Source: Bacillus kexueae
GTDB taxonomy: Bacteria > Bacillota > Bacilli > Bacillales > Aeribacillaceae
Assembly (NCBI RefSeq): GCF_022809095.1
Contig: NZ_JALAZE010000001.1
Coordinates: forward strand, 186,001 to 250,000
Direction of reading: 5' to 3'
Length of the DNA: 64,000 nucleotides
Each line of letters begins with the position of its first letter. Within the stretch, counting starts at the first letter, position 1. The notes under the pieces are model-generated. The model had not been told where the DNA came from, made no database searches, and worked only from the letters and a program-made list of their open reading frames with translations. The translations under genes were made by a program, and so were the position numbers. This document shows, piece by piece, positions 36,705 to 45,998 of the stretch.

Positions 36705-36730
36705 AAAATCGTCCAAAATTGGACGATTTT
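36705..36730 (-). terminator. Rho-independent terminator of the ger operon
   Basis: A 12-bp perfect stem (AAAATCGTCCAA and its complement, two-base loop) lies ten bases after the gerC-type stop codon and has T residues in both directions. Confidence 0.88.
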
Positions 36731-36740
36731 ATTGTTCATT

Positions 36741-37913
36741 TTATGATGGGTTTAATTTTCTCCCTCTCATTTGAAATTGTCGAATGTTAACGGAAACATC
36801 AAACGATATTTCGCTCTTTTCAAACGTTTTATCCCAATTTTTCTTAACTTTTTCCCAATAACGAGGCTCGTGAATCCGAACTTCCTCTCCAAACCCCGCA
36901 ACATCTACACGGAGTTCTTTTTGTGTTTTATTTATCCCTTCGGTCATTAGTCGCTTTAATTCTTGTCCAATTAATGTTTCTAGTTTTTGAATGTATGCTT
37001 CTTCAAAAGCGTCGCTATCAAGCTTCCAATCCTCCCCTATTCGCCCTTCCGTATTCACTTTGACATGAAAGGATAGTTGGTCGCCTTTTAGCATAGGCGT
37101 AATTTTGGAAGATAGCCCGTCAATCTCATAGGATACTAAAGCATCTGACTTCGGATGAGTTGCCGTAATGATTCCCGCCGATGCATTCCCGGTAATACAA
37201 TTCATTCCAAATGTTTCATCTTCGTTTAACAGCCCCACCATCATTTTCGACTTTCCACTAATTACACCAGCACCAATAATTTGAACTTCGTCTTCCATTT
37301 TTTTTACGCGTTGAATCATAAATGATCGATTAGAGGAAAGGAGTTCTGAAATTTCACCTAAGTTCATACTAGGAGGCATTTTTCCCGTCTTGTATTCCAT
37401 ATTCCGTGTCATTTGATACAATTTAAGCGATGGAATGGCATCTTTCTTCCCTTTAATATCTAATATTTCTTTCGCATCTTCAGCAGATACAATGACACGG
37501 GCGGTTCGACGCATTTCATGATCACGAAAAAAGAAATTGAGGAGATTTAGGAGGTTGATGGTTTCCGCCACTTCTTCATGAATGACCGCAATCTTTAAAT
37601 GTGCGTAATTCGGACTTCGACTCGTGAGTGTAGATGTCTCTCTACCTCCTTCAAACACATCGATTTCATTGACAGACACGTTATGATACGGGTCTTCCAA
37701 TCCAGATGAGCCCCCTTGCTCACCGGCAAGTGCTTTCGGAACGACGAATTGGTGCGTAAAATCAATATTCGGACGGTCATGTTCGTTATTTTCAACGACA
37801 TCTAATCCTACCCCAACGACGATCCCGATATCTTCAATATCTTCTAAGTCCCAACAGGCTGTCAAAAATAAGTTACACGTAAGAAAAATGCTCATGATTT
37901 TCAACCATTTCAT
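36741..37913 (-). CDS. Germinant receptor subunit C (GerAC family lipoprotein)
   Basis: A 390-residue spore inner-membrane lipoprotein. The lipobox LFLTACWD is followed by the family sequence LEDIEDIGIVVGVGLDV, and the C-terminal domain contains IQKLETLIGQELKRLM and WEKVKKNWDKTF. ATG 37913 is preferred over 37925, since AGGG between them can serve as ribosome site and the first ATG overlaps the end of the B-subunit gene. It is the third gene of a gerA-type operon. The germinant is not readable. Confidence 0.93.
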   Translation of the reverse strand: MKWLKIMSIFLTCNLFLTACWDLEDIEDIGIVVGVGLDVVENNEHDRPNIDFTHQFVVPKALAGEQGGSSGLEDPYHNVSVNEIDVFEGGRETSTLTSRSPNYAHLKIAVIHEEVAETINLLNLLNFFFRDHEMRRTARVIVSAEDAKEILDIKGKKDAIPSLKLYQMTRNMEYKTGKMPPSMNLGEISELLSSNRSFMIQRVKKMEDEVQIIGAGVISGKSKMMVGLLNEDETFGMNCITGNASAGIITATHPKSDALVSYEIDGLSSKITPMLKGDQLSFHVKVNTEGRIGEDWKLDSDAFEEAYIQKLETLIGQELKRLMTEGINKTQKELRVDVAGFGEEVRIHEPRYWEKVKKNWDKTFEKSEISFDVSVNIRQFQMRGRKLNPS

Positions 37914-37921
37914 TGTATCCC

Positions 37922-39034
37922 TCATTGCGTACCTTTGTTTGTTTTATTCATTTTTTTCCGAAGAAAAGCAATTATGAATAAGAGAATTGGGAGAACCCCA
38001 ATGATGATATACGATAATTGCCCGATGATATCTCCAAAAGAAAAGAGTTCATTAATATTTTCTGGATAGATTGCAAGCAAATAAATAACAGGAAGAAGGA
38101 CAAACGATAATTGAGAAAAATTTTGTTTCAACATAGTTGATAAACCATAGGAAGCTAAATAATGATAAATAGCATAGGTGGTAAATGTCGTTATGACCCA
38201 CATGATCATAAAGAATGCTTCAAATCGCTCAAGGAAAAAGCCTTCCACTTCAATGGATTTGACGAATTCCATCGTCGGGAACGTTAATAGCCGCACTTCA
38301 TCAACAGTTAGTGACCCGATGATCAGAACAAGTAACGTCGTATAAAGAATCATAATAAACGAAATGGCAATAAACGTGGTTTTTACCGCTTTTTTTGGCG
38401 TTTGCATGAATGCTGTGACAACGAACATTACTTCAAATCCTACATACGACAGCGTTGTTACCTTTCCGCCATTAAACACCGGCTTCATTCCTTGCCCTAA
38501 AAATGGGCGGACATTATCTAATTCAAAGCTTGTTATCGTTAGCGTAAACATGAGTAAAAAGAAAAATAAAATTACTGGAAAATATAACTCGAACAATTTC
38601 AAAATCGCATTCATGCCACCTGTTACTAAATAGACACCTACACTCATAAAAACAATGATGACAACTTCTATAGGCGTCTTATCTAATAAATAACTTCGAA
38701 TGACTTCACCCATCGATCTCGCTTCATACGCCGCAATTAACGTAAAGTGAAGAATGACAAAACTGTTTATGACGACACCAATCGGTTTTCCAACAATTTC
38801 TGGAGTAAATTCAAAAATCGTTTTACCTGGATATTTACCCGCCAATTTGACAACGAAATAAGAGGCAACGATAGCTATTAGACCAGAAAAAGCGACACTT
38901 ATCCATACATCTGGTGTTTTGGTAGCTTCTGCACTCGTTCTTGGCAAGGTAATGATTCCTACACCAATAACGGTCATCATGACGGCGATGGACGCTTGAA
39001 CATTCGTTATTTTCTCTTGTGATGTCGGAAACAT
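37922..39034 (-). CDS. Germinant receptor subunit B (GerAB family permease)
   Basis: A 370-residue protein of the APC-like endospore germination permease family, ten membrane helices. The start ITNVQASIAVMMTVIGVGIITLP is typical; helix 1 binds the germinant in studied receptors. The C-terminal tail is basic. One base separates it from the A-subunit gene. Confidence 0.93.
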   Translation of the reverse strand: MFPTSQEKITNVQASIAVMMTVIGVGIITLPRTSAEATKTPDVWISVAFSGLIAIVASYFVVKLAGKYPGKTIFEFTPEIVGKPIGVVINSFVILHFTLIAAYEARSMGEVIRSYLLDKTPIEVVIIVFMSVGVYLVTGGMNAILKLFELYFPVILFFFLLMFTLTITSFELDNVRPFLGQGMKPVFNGGKVTTLSYVGFEVMFVVTAFMQTPKKAVKTTFIAISFIMILYTTLLVLIIGSLTVDEVRLLTFPTMEFVKSIEVEGFFLERFEAFFMIMWVITTFTTYAIYHYLASYGLSTMLKQNFSQLSFVLLPVIYLLAIYPENINELFSFGDIIGQLSYIIIGVLPILLFIIAFLRKKMNKTNKGTQ

Positions 39035-39035
39035 C

Positions 39036-40631
39036 TCATTCTCCTTTCCATTTGGATGTACGATCTTTCATGCGAATCGATTCCTTCGGTTTCAACATAT
39101 CAGGTCGACGGGTTAACTCACGATATGGGGAACGAAGCAAGGCATCCTTCCAATCACGAAATTGGTACGGAACGAGTGGAGCAGTGTACTCCACGCCAAA
39201 GCTTTTTAATTTGACTAAATGAATGGTAATAATCATCGCAAACATCATAATGCCAAACAATCCTAAAAAGGCTGCTGAAAGCATCATGCCAAAACGTAAT
39301 ATCCGTAAAGCAATTCCGACTCCGTATTGCGGTAAGGCAAAGGATGATACGGCCGTCACTGCTACAACAATTACCATCATTGCACTAACAAGTCCTGCCG
39401 AAACAGCTGCTTCTCCAATGACGAGACCACCGACAATCCCCACTGTTTGACCAATTGGTTTTGGCAGGCGAACCCCCGCTTCTCGTAGTAACTCGATGGT
39501 TACCTCCATCATAAGTGCTTCGACAATGGAAGGAAACGGTACCCCTTCGCGACTCGCGGCAATGGAAATAACTAAGTCCGATGGAATGAGCCCTGGATGA
39601 AAAGAAACTAATGCGACATATAAAGAAGGTGCAAATAGTGAAATAAATGCCGCCCCAATTCTCATAAAACGAATGAGCGTACCAACGAAAAAGCGCTCAT
39701 AATAATCTTCAGGGCTTTGCAATATAGATATAATCGTCATGGGCATGACAAGAACAAATGGAGTGCCATCCACTAAGACGACAACTCTACCTTCTAATAG
39801 CGCTTGTGCTACTTTATCAGGACGTTCCGTTGCGAGTATTTGTGGGAAAGGAGATAAAAAATCATCCTCCATCAGTTGCTCGATGATTCCTGACTCCGGG
39901 ACTTGATCAATGTCAATTGACTCAATCCGAGTCTTTACTTCATCTAACAGTTTTTCGTTTGTAATGTCCTTCATATGCATGACAACAATGGGCGTTTGAC
40001 TCCTTCGTCCAATTGTATAGTTCGTCATTTTTAAATTAGGGTCTCGAATTCTCCGACGAATTAAAGAAATATTCACAAGGACATTTTCAACGAAACCTTC
40101 TCGTGAACCACGAACCGTCGCTTCGGAAATCGGTTCTTCAATCGATCGTGAAGGCCAGTCTTTTGTACCGAGAATTAAGACCGTATCCGATCCCTCGATA
40201 AATAACGCCGTCTCCCCAATGAAAATATTCATGATACATTCTTCAATGTTTTTTACTTCTTTTACATCCGAAACGGTTAATACAAGATTTTTAATCGCAT
40301 CTTTCATCTTGTTCGGACTAACTGGTTTGCTTTTTTCTTCACTAGATGCTTGCCTATAATGAAGCATAATTGATTTTAAAATTTGCTCATGAATTCTTTC
40401 CCGATCGGCAATTCCTTTTATAAACACAACCGCAGCGTTTACTTGAAACACTTCGATGTAAAAATGACGAATGACAACATCTGGATTCCCTCCAATAATG
40501 CCGTCAACTTCCTCAAGGTTCGCATGCATATTGGCAGAGAATACTTCCGATGTTCCGTGTATTTTCACGTATTCACGTGGAGGTTGGGTTTCTTTCTTTT
40601 TCTGTTTCTGTATCCATAACCATTTATGCAT
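39036..40631 (-). CDS. Germinant receptor subunit A (GerAA family)
   Basis: A 531-residue spore inner-membrane protein. The N-terminal hydrophilic domain (about residues 1-290) is followed by five or so membrane helices with LALVSFHPGLIPSDLVISIA and EAVSAGLVSAMMVIVVAVTA-type segments, and RSPYRELTRRPDML near the end. A subunits form oligomeric channels that release ions when the receptor is triggered. It is the first full-size gene of the operon; a 36-codon ORF with a strong ribosome site lies 32 bases upstream. Confidence 0.93.
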   Translation of the reverse strand: MHKWLWIQKQKKKETQPPREYVKIHGTSEVFSANMHANLEEVDGIIGGNPDVVIRHFYIEVFQVNAAVVFIKGIADRERIHEQILKSIMLHYRQASSEEKSKPVSPNKMKDAIKNLVLTVSDVKEVKNIEECIMNIFIGETALFIEGSDTVLILGTKDWPSRSIEEPISEATVRGSREGFVENVLVNISLIRRRIRDPNLKMTNYTIGRRSQTPIVVMHMKDITNEKLLDEVKTRIESIDIDQVPESGIIEQLMEDDFLSPFPQILATERPDKVAQALLEGRVVVLVDGTPFVLVMPMTIISILQSPEDYYERFFVGTLIRFMRIGAAFISLFAPSLYVALVSFHPGLIPSDLVISIAASREGVPFPSIVEALMMEVTIELLREAGVRLPKPIGQTVGIVGGLVIGEAAVSAGLVSAMMVIVVAVTAVSSFALPQYGVGIALRILRFGMMLSAAFLGLFGIMMFAMIITIHLVKLKSFGVEYTAPLVPYQFRDWKDALLRSPYRELTRRPDMLKPKESIRMKDRTSKWKGE

Positions 40632-40663
40632 GTCTTTTCACCTAATTTCAATCAAATATCCTT

Positions 40664-40774
40664 TTATTCCCGAATGAGTGAAGAGATTTTGGCGATGGAA
40701 TACGGGATTAAAAAGGCGAATACCGCACCGACCAAATGGTCCCATTCTGGTAAGTAGGACAAAAAGTCTTTCAT
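40664..40774 (-). CDS. 36-residue ORF leading the ger operon
   Basis: MKDFLSYLPEWDHLVGAVFA followed by a short hydrophobic stretch and IAKISSLIRE. The AGGTGGTGAG ribosome site is strong, and the stop is 32 bases before the A-subunit start, so it is likely in the same transcript. One membrane helix fits residues 14-28. Some ger operons encode small D subunits with two helices; this is shorter. A leader peptide is the alternative. I do not know a family for it. Confidence 0.55.
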   Translation of the reverse strand: MKDFLSYLPEWDHLVGAVFAFLIPYSIAKISSLIRE

Positions 40775-40936
40775 GCTCTCACCACCTATTTCCTATGTTC
40801 ACCAAAAAACGAATAAACATGCAGAAATGGGAGCAGGAATTTGTAATCAGAAAGTCGTAAAATAAAAGGTAAAATTTACAGAATATCCTTTTAGAAGGTA
40901 GTCCTTTGGGGAGTTCTTTACAAGGGGGAAACGAAG

Positions 40937-41401
40937 GTGAAAATTAGTCGCACAACCGATTTTGAATTAGTTGCAAAATTAAACAAATATGTTCATGACC
41001 TACACGTAAATCTGTACCCAGAGTATTTCAAAGAATACAATTTTGAAGGAATTAAATCGTTCTTTCAAAACAATATAAATAAAGAAGAATTCATGTTCCT
41101 TTTGTTGGAGGACAATGGCTTACCTTTAGGGTATGCTTGGATTGAATTTCGAGATTATCCGGAAAACGCCTTTAAAAAAGCGTATAAAGCGATTTATGTG
41201 CATCAGATCAGCATCTCGGAAAATGAAAGAAATAAAGGTTACGGTTCTAAATTAATGGAAGAAATCGTTGAAATAGCGAAGGATAACGGGATACAAAAGA
41301 TTGAATTAGACTACTGGTTTCATAACGAAATAGCTAAAAATTTTTATAAGAAGAATGAATTTGTTAAATATCGAGAATTTGTTTATAAAGATATTGAATG
41401 A
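40937..41401 (+). CDS. GNAT-family N-acetyltransferase
   Basis: A 154-residue complete GNAT enzyme starting at GTG, nine bases after AAGGGGG. The acetyl-CoA-binding motif is ISENERNKGYGSKLMEEIVE and motif B is ELDYWFHNEIAKNFYKKNEF. Acceptor unknown. It is transcribed alone, convergent with the methyltransferase gene, and ends in a bidirectional hairpin. Confidence 0.88.
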   Translation: MKISRTTDFELVAKLNKYVHDLHVNLYPEYFKEYNFEGIKSFFQNNINKEEFMFLLLEDNGLPLGYAWIEFRDYPENAFKKAYKAIYVHQISISENERNKGYGSKLMEEIVEIAKDNGIQKIELDYWFHNEIAKNFYKKNEFVKYREFVYKDIE

Positions 41402-41413
41402 TAATCGAAGGGC

Positions 41414-41450
41414 AAATAAAAGAGGTGCGAGTTATGCACCTCTTATTTTA
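41414..41450 (+). terminator. Rho-independent terminator of the GNAT gene
   Basis: AGAGGTGC pairs with GCACCTCT, extended by A/T pairs, around a seven-base loop and followed by TATTTTA. Confidence 0.85.
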
Positions 41451-41503
41451 CTCATTTGATTTTCTCCTTAAAACAACGCTATAAAGTTTATCGGAAGAAA
41501 ATC

Positions 41504-42268
41504 TTATTGTGGCTTACTACATACTAAACAAAAAACTCTATGTGGTATATCAATGGATTCTCTATAATTTGATTCTAATAATATTTTTAAATCATGATCA
41601 AACGCCTTTACTGTTTCTTTATCAAGACTTGCACCTACTCCCGCACTCGCTCTTATTCTCCCTCTCCAAGCTTCCTGACTATACGTAATGTCAAGGTCAA
41701 AAGTGAAAGTCTCGATGTTTTTAAATCCCCCATTCGCTACTTGAGTTAACCAATCTGGATATACACCCGTTCCACCTGCTCCTGTCCAGTTTGGGTTATA
41801 TGACAATATAAGCTCTTCCGTTTTCATTACAATGTTATCCTTAAGAGGCAGCCAATCTAAATGAACAATGACCAGTTTCCCATTTTTCTTTAATACTCTA
41901 CGTATTTCATTCATTACTTTTTCCCCTTGAAACCAATGCCAGCACTGACCTGCAGTAACAACGTCAAAAGTAGGTGCATGAAAAGGAAGTTCTTCAGCTC
42001 TTGCTTTAACATATTTAATCTTCAACCCTTTTTCGTTATCGAGTTCTTTGGCAGCATTTATTAGTTCTTCTGATATATCAACTCCCGTAACTCGTGCACC
42101 TTGTTCTGAAAATCTTCTTGCAAGATAACCTGTCCCTGTTCCTAAGTCTAGTATTGACTGTCCATCGCTTCCGATATTAATCCTTCTTAGACGTTTATAT
42201 AATTCATCCGGATATCCCGCTCGAAATAAACTGTAATCTTTTGCAGTTCGGCCAAAGTCAATTTTCAT
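41504..42268 (-). CDS. Class I SAM-dependent methyltransferase
   Basis: A 254-residue methyltransferase. Motif I is ILDLGTGTGYLARRF, the ribose-binding acid is in VTGVDISEELINAAKE, then ARAEELPFHAPTFDVVTAG and CWHWF. The HWF/WHWF form and the start DFGRTAKDYSLFRAGYPDELY resemble small-molecule methyltransferases of the UbiE/BioC type. Substrate unknown. Monocistronic. Confidence 0.88.
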   Translation of the reverse strand: MKIDFGRTAKDYSLFRAGYPDELYKRLRRINIGSDGQSILDLGTGTGYLARRFSEQGARVTGVDISEELINAAKELDNEKGLKIKYVKARAEELPFHAPTFDVVTAGQCWHWFQGEKVMNEIRRVLKKNGKLVIVHLDWLPLKDNIVMKTEELILSYNPNWTGAGGTGVYPDWLTQVANGGFKNIETFTFDLDITYSQEAWRGRIRASAGVGASLDKETVKAFDHDLKILLESNYRESIDIPHRVFCLVCSKPQ

Positions 42269-42502
42269 CTTTTCATCCCCTTTTCAAGAAGTTGCCAGAA
42301 ATCACCATCACGATGAGTATTTTAGTAAGTATTTCCAAACCATATTTTACAAGTATTCATGTTCTACGTAATAGAAAAATCTCCTTCTTTCTTCCTGACC
42401 TTGATGCATTGTGAACCTTTTTACTCCCATGCAGCACGAAATATTAGCAATCTTCCTTTTTTAACCGATTATAGTAAAGGAAGTTGTGAGGGGGATTAAA
42501 TT

Positions 42503-42670
42503 ATGAAGCGATTTTTGCTGGTATTTCTCGAGATGTTTTTCATCAATTTAACCATTAACTTTTCGGTATTGGTCGGAATTACTGTTAGGATTTTATATGT
42601 TGCTGTGTTCATTTATGAAAAAAACACTAAAACGTTTGAACGTTTTAGTGCTTTTGATCACGATGCATAA
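42503..42670 (+). CDS. Small membrane ORF, uncertain
   Basis: A 55-codon ORF (MKRFLLVFLEMFFINL at the start, one or two hydrophobic segments) with GAGGGGG nine bases upstream. Its last 15 codons run through the terminator and stop codon of the opposing gene, which lowers confidence. No family recognised. Confidence 0.35.
   Translation: MKRFLLVFLEMFFINLTINFSVLVGITVRILYVAVFIYEKNTKTFERFSAFDHDA
42616..42652 (-). terminator. Rho-independent terminator of the moa-associated genes
   Basis: On the minus strand CACTAAAACG pairs with CGTTTTAGTG (six-base loop), followed by TTTTTTTC. It includes the stop codon of the 68-residue membrane protein. Confidence 0.88.
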
Positions 42671-42851
42671 TATGTAATTGAAAGAAAATCGCACTTAATA
42701 AGGCGATGATCATACCGAGCATGGCAGCGTAGCCTGTTAACACTTCATTTCCTTCAAATAAGCTACATATTCCAATTCCACTAATGCCGCCAATCGTTAT
42801 TAGTAGAAACCAAACAATTATCGATGCCAAATACTTCTCTCCTAACTCCAA
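42645..42851 (-). CDS. Small two-helix membrane protein downstream of moaD
   Basis: A 68-residue protein with two membrane segments (about residues 9-28 and 38-60) and an HIMHRDQKH tail. It begins eight bases after the moaD stop and shares the terminator, so it is probably cotranscribed with the molybdopterin genes. Family and function unknown; a transport or anchoring role would be a guess. Confidence 0.65.
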   Translation of the reverse strand: MELGEKYLASIIVWFLLITIGGISGIGICSLFEGNEVLTGYAAMLGMIIALLSAIFFQLHIMHRDQKH

Positions 42852-42859
42852 ACCGTTTC

Positions 42860-43093
42860 TTATCCACCACTTACAGGAGGAATAAGGGCGACAACATCTC
42901 CACTTTTTATTACATCATTATCCGTTGCATATTCTTCATTTACGGCGACAAATGCAACTCGCTCCATAGGTAAATGCTCATTTTTATGTAAATGTTCTTT
43001 CAACTCGGACACGGTCAAATTTTCCAACTGTAACGTTAATTGATTGGTGTTCTTCGCTTCTTGTAAGTCGGCAAATAGAAGTACTTTGATCAT
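42860..43093 (-). CDS. moaD: Molybdopterin synthase small subunit, sulfur carrier
   Basis: A 77-residue ubiquitin-fold protein ending in PPVSGG, the Gly-Gly tail that is thiocarboxylated and donates sulfur to precursor Z (cyclic pyranopterin monophosphate). Its start overlaps the moaE stop by four bases. Confidence 0.93.
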   Translation of the reverse strand: MIKVLLFADLQEAKNTNQLTLQLENLTVSELKEHLHKNEHLPMERVAFVAVNEEYATDNDVIKSGDVVALIPPVSGG

Positions 43094-43539
43094 GTTGATT
43101 CTCCTTTCTGTGGTTTTGCGGTTTGGCTACCAACCCAATATTCTCCGTTTTCCCACACTTCTTTTTTCCATATCGGCACGATTTGTTTAATTCGTTCAAT
43201 AATGTATTCATTCGCTTCATAGGCTTCTTTTCGATGCGGTGTGGAAACGGCAATGACCACCGCAATGTCGGATATTTGAAGCTCACCAATTCGATGAGTG
43301 ATGGCGCATGTTGAGCCTGGCCATTTTTCATTCACTTCTTGTGCGATTTGTTCGAACATTTTAACAGCCATCGCTTCGTACGCTTCATATTTCAAGGAAA
43401 TTGTTCGAATTCCATTTGTCCATTCTCGAACGGTACCTGTAAATGTCGTTACAGCTCCCGCTTCAGGTCGTATCACTTTTTTCGTTACTTCCTCTATCGA
43501 AATCGGTTGCATCGTGATTTCAAACTGTCGTTTTCCCAT
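43090..43539 (-). CDS. moaE: Molybdopterin synthase catalytic subunit
   Basis: A 149-residue enzyme that inserts two dithiolene sulfurs into the pterin, with MoaD as donor. GAVTTFTGTVREW near the N terminus, ITHRIGELQISD, HRKEAYEANEYIIERIK and the basic PIWKKEVWENGEYW are conserved. It follows moeA after 41 bases. In B. subtilis mobB lies between moeA and moaE; here it is absent. Confidence 0.93.
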   Translation of the reverse strand: MGKRQFEITMQPISIEEVTKKVIRPEAGAVTTFTGTVREWTNGIRTISLKYEAYEAMAVKMFEQIAQEVNEKWPGSTCAITHRIGELQISDIAVVIAVSTPHRKEAYEANEYIIERIKQIVPIWKKEVWENGEYWVGSQTAKPQKGEST

Positions 43540-43580
43540 ATGTATTCACCTCCGAGTGCTCCTTAATCATGCGGCACTTT

Positions 43581-44840
43581 TTACAGAAACGTTTCGTTTC
43601 CACTACAATGGTTGAGTAGCAAAACCTTTACGTCCTCTCCTTTTTCATAGCTTTGCTCCCCATCAGGCAAAATGATTAACGCTTCTACTTCACTCAAGGC
43701 TGCAACCATGTTGGATTGATCAAGGCCGACGGGTACAGCATGTAAGGTCCCATTTTGATAATCAACTTTTCCTCGAATAAAACGAGTAAACGAGTTTGGC
43801 TTAAACGATTTTGTTAATGTTGCTTCTATAAGCTCTGGAAAAGGCTTTCGTGAGTGGTTCCAATAGTTAGCAAGCGAACGAACGAATAATTCGAAGCCGA
43901 CAAAGCATGCAGATGGATTTCCGGACAATCCGAATAGCCACTTTCCATTTAATTCTGCAACCGTCGTTACACTGCCTGGCCGCATTTTCACTTTATTAAA
44001 TAAAACATTAGCGCCGAGTTCACGGTAAATATCGGGAAGAAAATCGTAATCACCAACCGATACTCCCCCCGTTGTAATTAACACGTCGACTTGCTGTAAT
44101 GCTTTTTGGACTGCTGTTAAACAGTCATGAAAATCATCGCTTTGTTGTCTAAACATCTTCGGAACCATGCCTGCTTGCTTAATTTGAGCATATACCATAT
44201 AGGCATTGCTATTGCGGATTTTCCCGGGAATAAGTGCTTCATGAACCTCCAACAATTCCGTTCCAGTCGATAAAATCCCTATTGTCAATGGTTTAACAAC
44301 AGGTACCGCATCGTATCCAAACGTTGCTAATAAAGCCATAACGCCTGGGTTAATTTTCGTACCTGCACGGACTAACACTTCACCTTGTTTCGTATCCTCT
44401 CCTTTAAAGGAAATGTTAGTTCCTTTTTCGACCGGGCGTTTCAGTGCCATATATGGTTGTCCGTTTTCTTCCCATTCATCTGTTTCTTCAAACATGATGA
44501 TGGCATCTGCGCCATTTGGAAGCATTGCTCCAGTCATAATCCGAATCGCTTCCCCCTTGCGAATGGTCTTTTCACTCACTTCACCAGCCGCAATCGCGTC
44601 AATTATTTGAAAAGTTATCGGCGAGTCTGCCGAAGCATGTACCGAATCCTCGGCACGAATGGCAAATCCGTCATACGGCGAACGATTAAACGGAGGAACA
44701 TCATGAGTCGCTACTAAATCTTCTGCTAAGTATCGACCTTCACATTCTAAAATCGGAACATACTCAACGGGTCCTCTTTTTTTGAGCGACATTAGGCGTT
44801 CCATTGCTTCTTCTACGTGTATGGCCGTTCGTGTCTCCAA
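43581..44840 (-). CDS. moeA: Molybdopterin molybdenumtransferase
   Basis: A 419-residue enzyme that ligates molybdate to adenylylated molybdopterin. Visible are the N-terminal VPPFNRSPYDGFAIRAED, GAMLPNGADAIIMFE in domain III region, the MPT-binding TTGGVSVGDYDFLPD, and GLSGNPSACFVGFELF. First gene of a moeA-moaE-moaD operon, divergent from the Fnr-type regulator gene. I saw no clear Fnr box in the 110-base intergenic region. Confidence 0.93.
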   Translation of the reverse strand: METRTAIHVEEAMERLMSLKKRGPVEYVPILECEGRYLAEDLVATHDVPPFNRSPYDGFAIRAEDSVHASADSPITFQIIDAIAAGEVSEKTIRKGEAIRIMTGAMLPNGADAIIMFEETDEWEENGQPYMALKRPVEKGTNISFKGEDTKQGEVLVRAGTKINPGVMALLATFGYDAVPVVKPLTIGILSTGTELLEVHEALIPGKIRNSNAYMVYAQIKQAGMVPKMFRQQSDDFHDCLTAVQKALQQVDVLITTGGVSVGDYDFLPDIYRELGANVLFNKVKMRPGSVTTVAELNGKWLFGLSGNPSACFVGFELFVRSLANYWNHSRKPFPELIEATLTKSFKPNSFTRFIRGKVDYQNGTLHAVPVGLDQSNMVAALSEVEALIILPDGEQSYEKGEDVKVLLLNHCSGNETFL

Positions 44841-44949
44841 TTCAAAAGCCTCCTTTCCATACGTCTATTTTCACAAAATCTCCAAATCATTTCCATTAAA
44901 AAAAGATAAATTGTAATAAAATAGAAGAAAGATTGATAGGTGAAAGCGG

Positions 44950-45633
44950 GTGTGTGATTTGACAAATGACGTTGTAGCTCTATTAAAATCGCTTCATTTT
45001 GTAGAGAGGAAAATTCCGAAGCATGAATATTTGTTTCGAGAAGGAGCAGCTACGAAAGAATTATTTGTGATTGAGGAAGGCATCATTCAGTTAAGTAAAA
45101 TAACTCCTGATGGGAAGGAGCTTTGCTTAAAGCTATGTCAATCAGATGAAATGATTGGTGAGCTTTCGATTTTCTCTGAGCACGCCATTCATATGTACCA
45201 CGCAAAAGCAATGACAGATGTCTCCGTACTCGTTATTACGAAAGAAACGATTGAACAGGCACTTTCTCACCACCCTCCATTAAGTGTTGCTTTTATGAAA
45301 TGGATGAGTGAACATTACCGGAAAACAGAAACAAAATTCCGCGACCTTCTTTTGAATGGGAAAAAAGGGGCGCTGTATTCAACACTTATTCGTTTAACCA
45401 ATAGTTACGGAGAGAATCTCGACAACGGTATTTTAATAAATGTTCAATTAACGAACCAACAGCTTGCAAATTTTTGTGGCACCGCTCGCGAAAGTGTCAA
45501 CCGAATGCTGAGCGTTTTGAAAAAAAATCAAATCATCTCCTATCATCAAGGTAAGTTACTCGTTCATCGGCTGGATTTTTTAAAATCTGAGATTAATTGT
45601 GACGAATGCCCCGTTGAATATTGTCGGATTTAA
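44950..45633 (+). CDS. Crp/Fnr-family regulator with C-terminal cysteine cluster
   Basis: A 227-residue regulator with a cyclic-nucleotide-binding-like sensor domain (about 15-135), a long dimer helix and a helix-turn-helix (LTNQQLANFCGTARESVNRML). The C terminus has cysteines 217, 220 and 225 in CDECPVEYC, the C-x2-C-x4-C spacing of B. subtilis Fnr, whose cluster senses oxygen. This suggests an Fnr orthologue. The start is GTG 44950 or TTG 44959. Its position next to molybdenum-cofactor genes fits nitrate respiration, but no narG genes are in the window. Confidence 0.8.
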   Translation: MCDLTNDVVALLKSLHFVERKIPKHEYLFREGAATKELFVIEEGIIQLSKITPDGKELCLKLCQSDEMIGELSIFSEHAIHMYHAKAMTDVSVLVITKETIEQALSHHPPLSVAFMKWMSEHYRKTETKFRDLLLNGKKGALYSTLIRLTNSYGENLDNGILINVQLTNQQLANFCGTARESVNRMLSVLKKNQIISYHQGKLLVHRLDFLKSEINCDECPVEYCRI

Positions 45634-45682
45634 CGGTTTGACTGTTCAAATAATGACAGCGCGTTCACATGCAATGAATAAA

Positions 45683-45722
45683 TGAAAACAACCTCTCAAC
45701 ATGCAGGAGGTTGTTTTCATCA
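45683..45722 (+). terminator. Rho-independent terminator of the fnr-like gene
   Basis: TGAAAACAACCTC pairs with GAGGTTGTTTTCA around 11 bases; it lies between convergent genes and can serve both. Confidence 0.85.
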
Positions 45723-45723
45723 T

Positions 45724-45906
45724 TTATAAAATATTTTGTTCATCTCGTACTTCCCTTAAATACGTCTCCATATATACACGTTCCGACTCCGATGCGTTTT
45801 TCGCTCCTTCGTTAGGATCGATTTTCAATTTCTTCTTTTTCACAACCCAATCGGTCACTACACCAAACAAGATCAATCCGCCAAAAAGAATAAACCATCC
45901 GTTCAT
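45724..45906 (-). CDS. Small single-pass membrane protein, unknown
   Basis: A 60-residue protein with one membrane helix (MNGWFILFGGLILFGVV), a KKKK stop-transfer and a charged tail ending in YMETYLREVRDEQNIL. ATG 45906 is nine bases after AGGAGG. Function unknown. Confidence 0.65.
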   Translation of the reverse strand: MNGWFILFGGLILFGVVTDWVVKKKKLKIDPNEGAKNASESERVYMETYLREVRDEQNIL

Positions 45907-45998
45907 TTCAACCACCCTCCTTTTGACTTTACCACTTACTATAAATACGAATGAAAAATGAACAAAGTTTCAAATTTTGGTAGTTTAATTTTGGAAAA

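Noticed and set aside
40790-40936. Sigma-G promoter for the ger operon
   Set aside because: TGCATG and CATAGG are present but about 20 bases apart, too far for a sporulation sigma consensus.
44841-44949. Fnr box between moeA and the fnr-like gene
   Set aside because: No TTGTGA-N6-TCACAA-like palindrome is visible.
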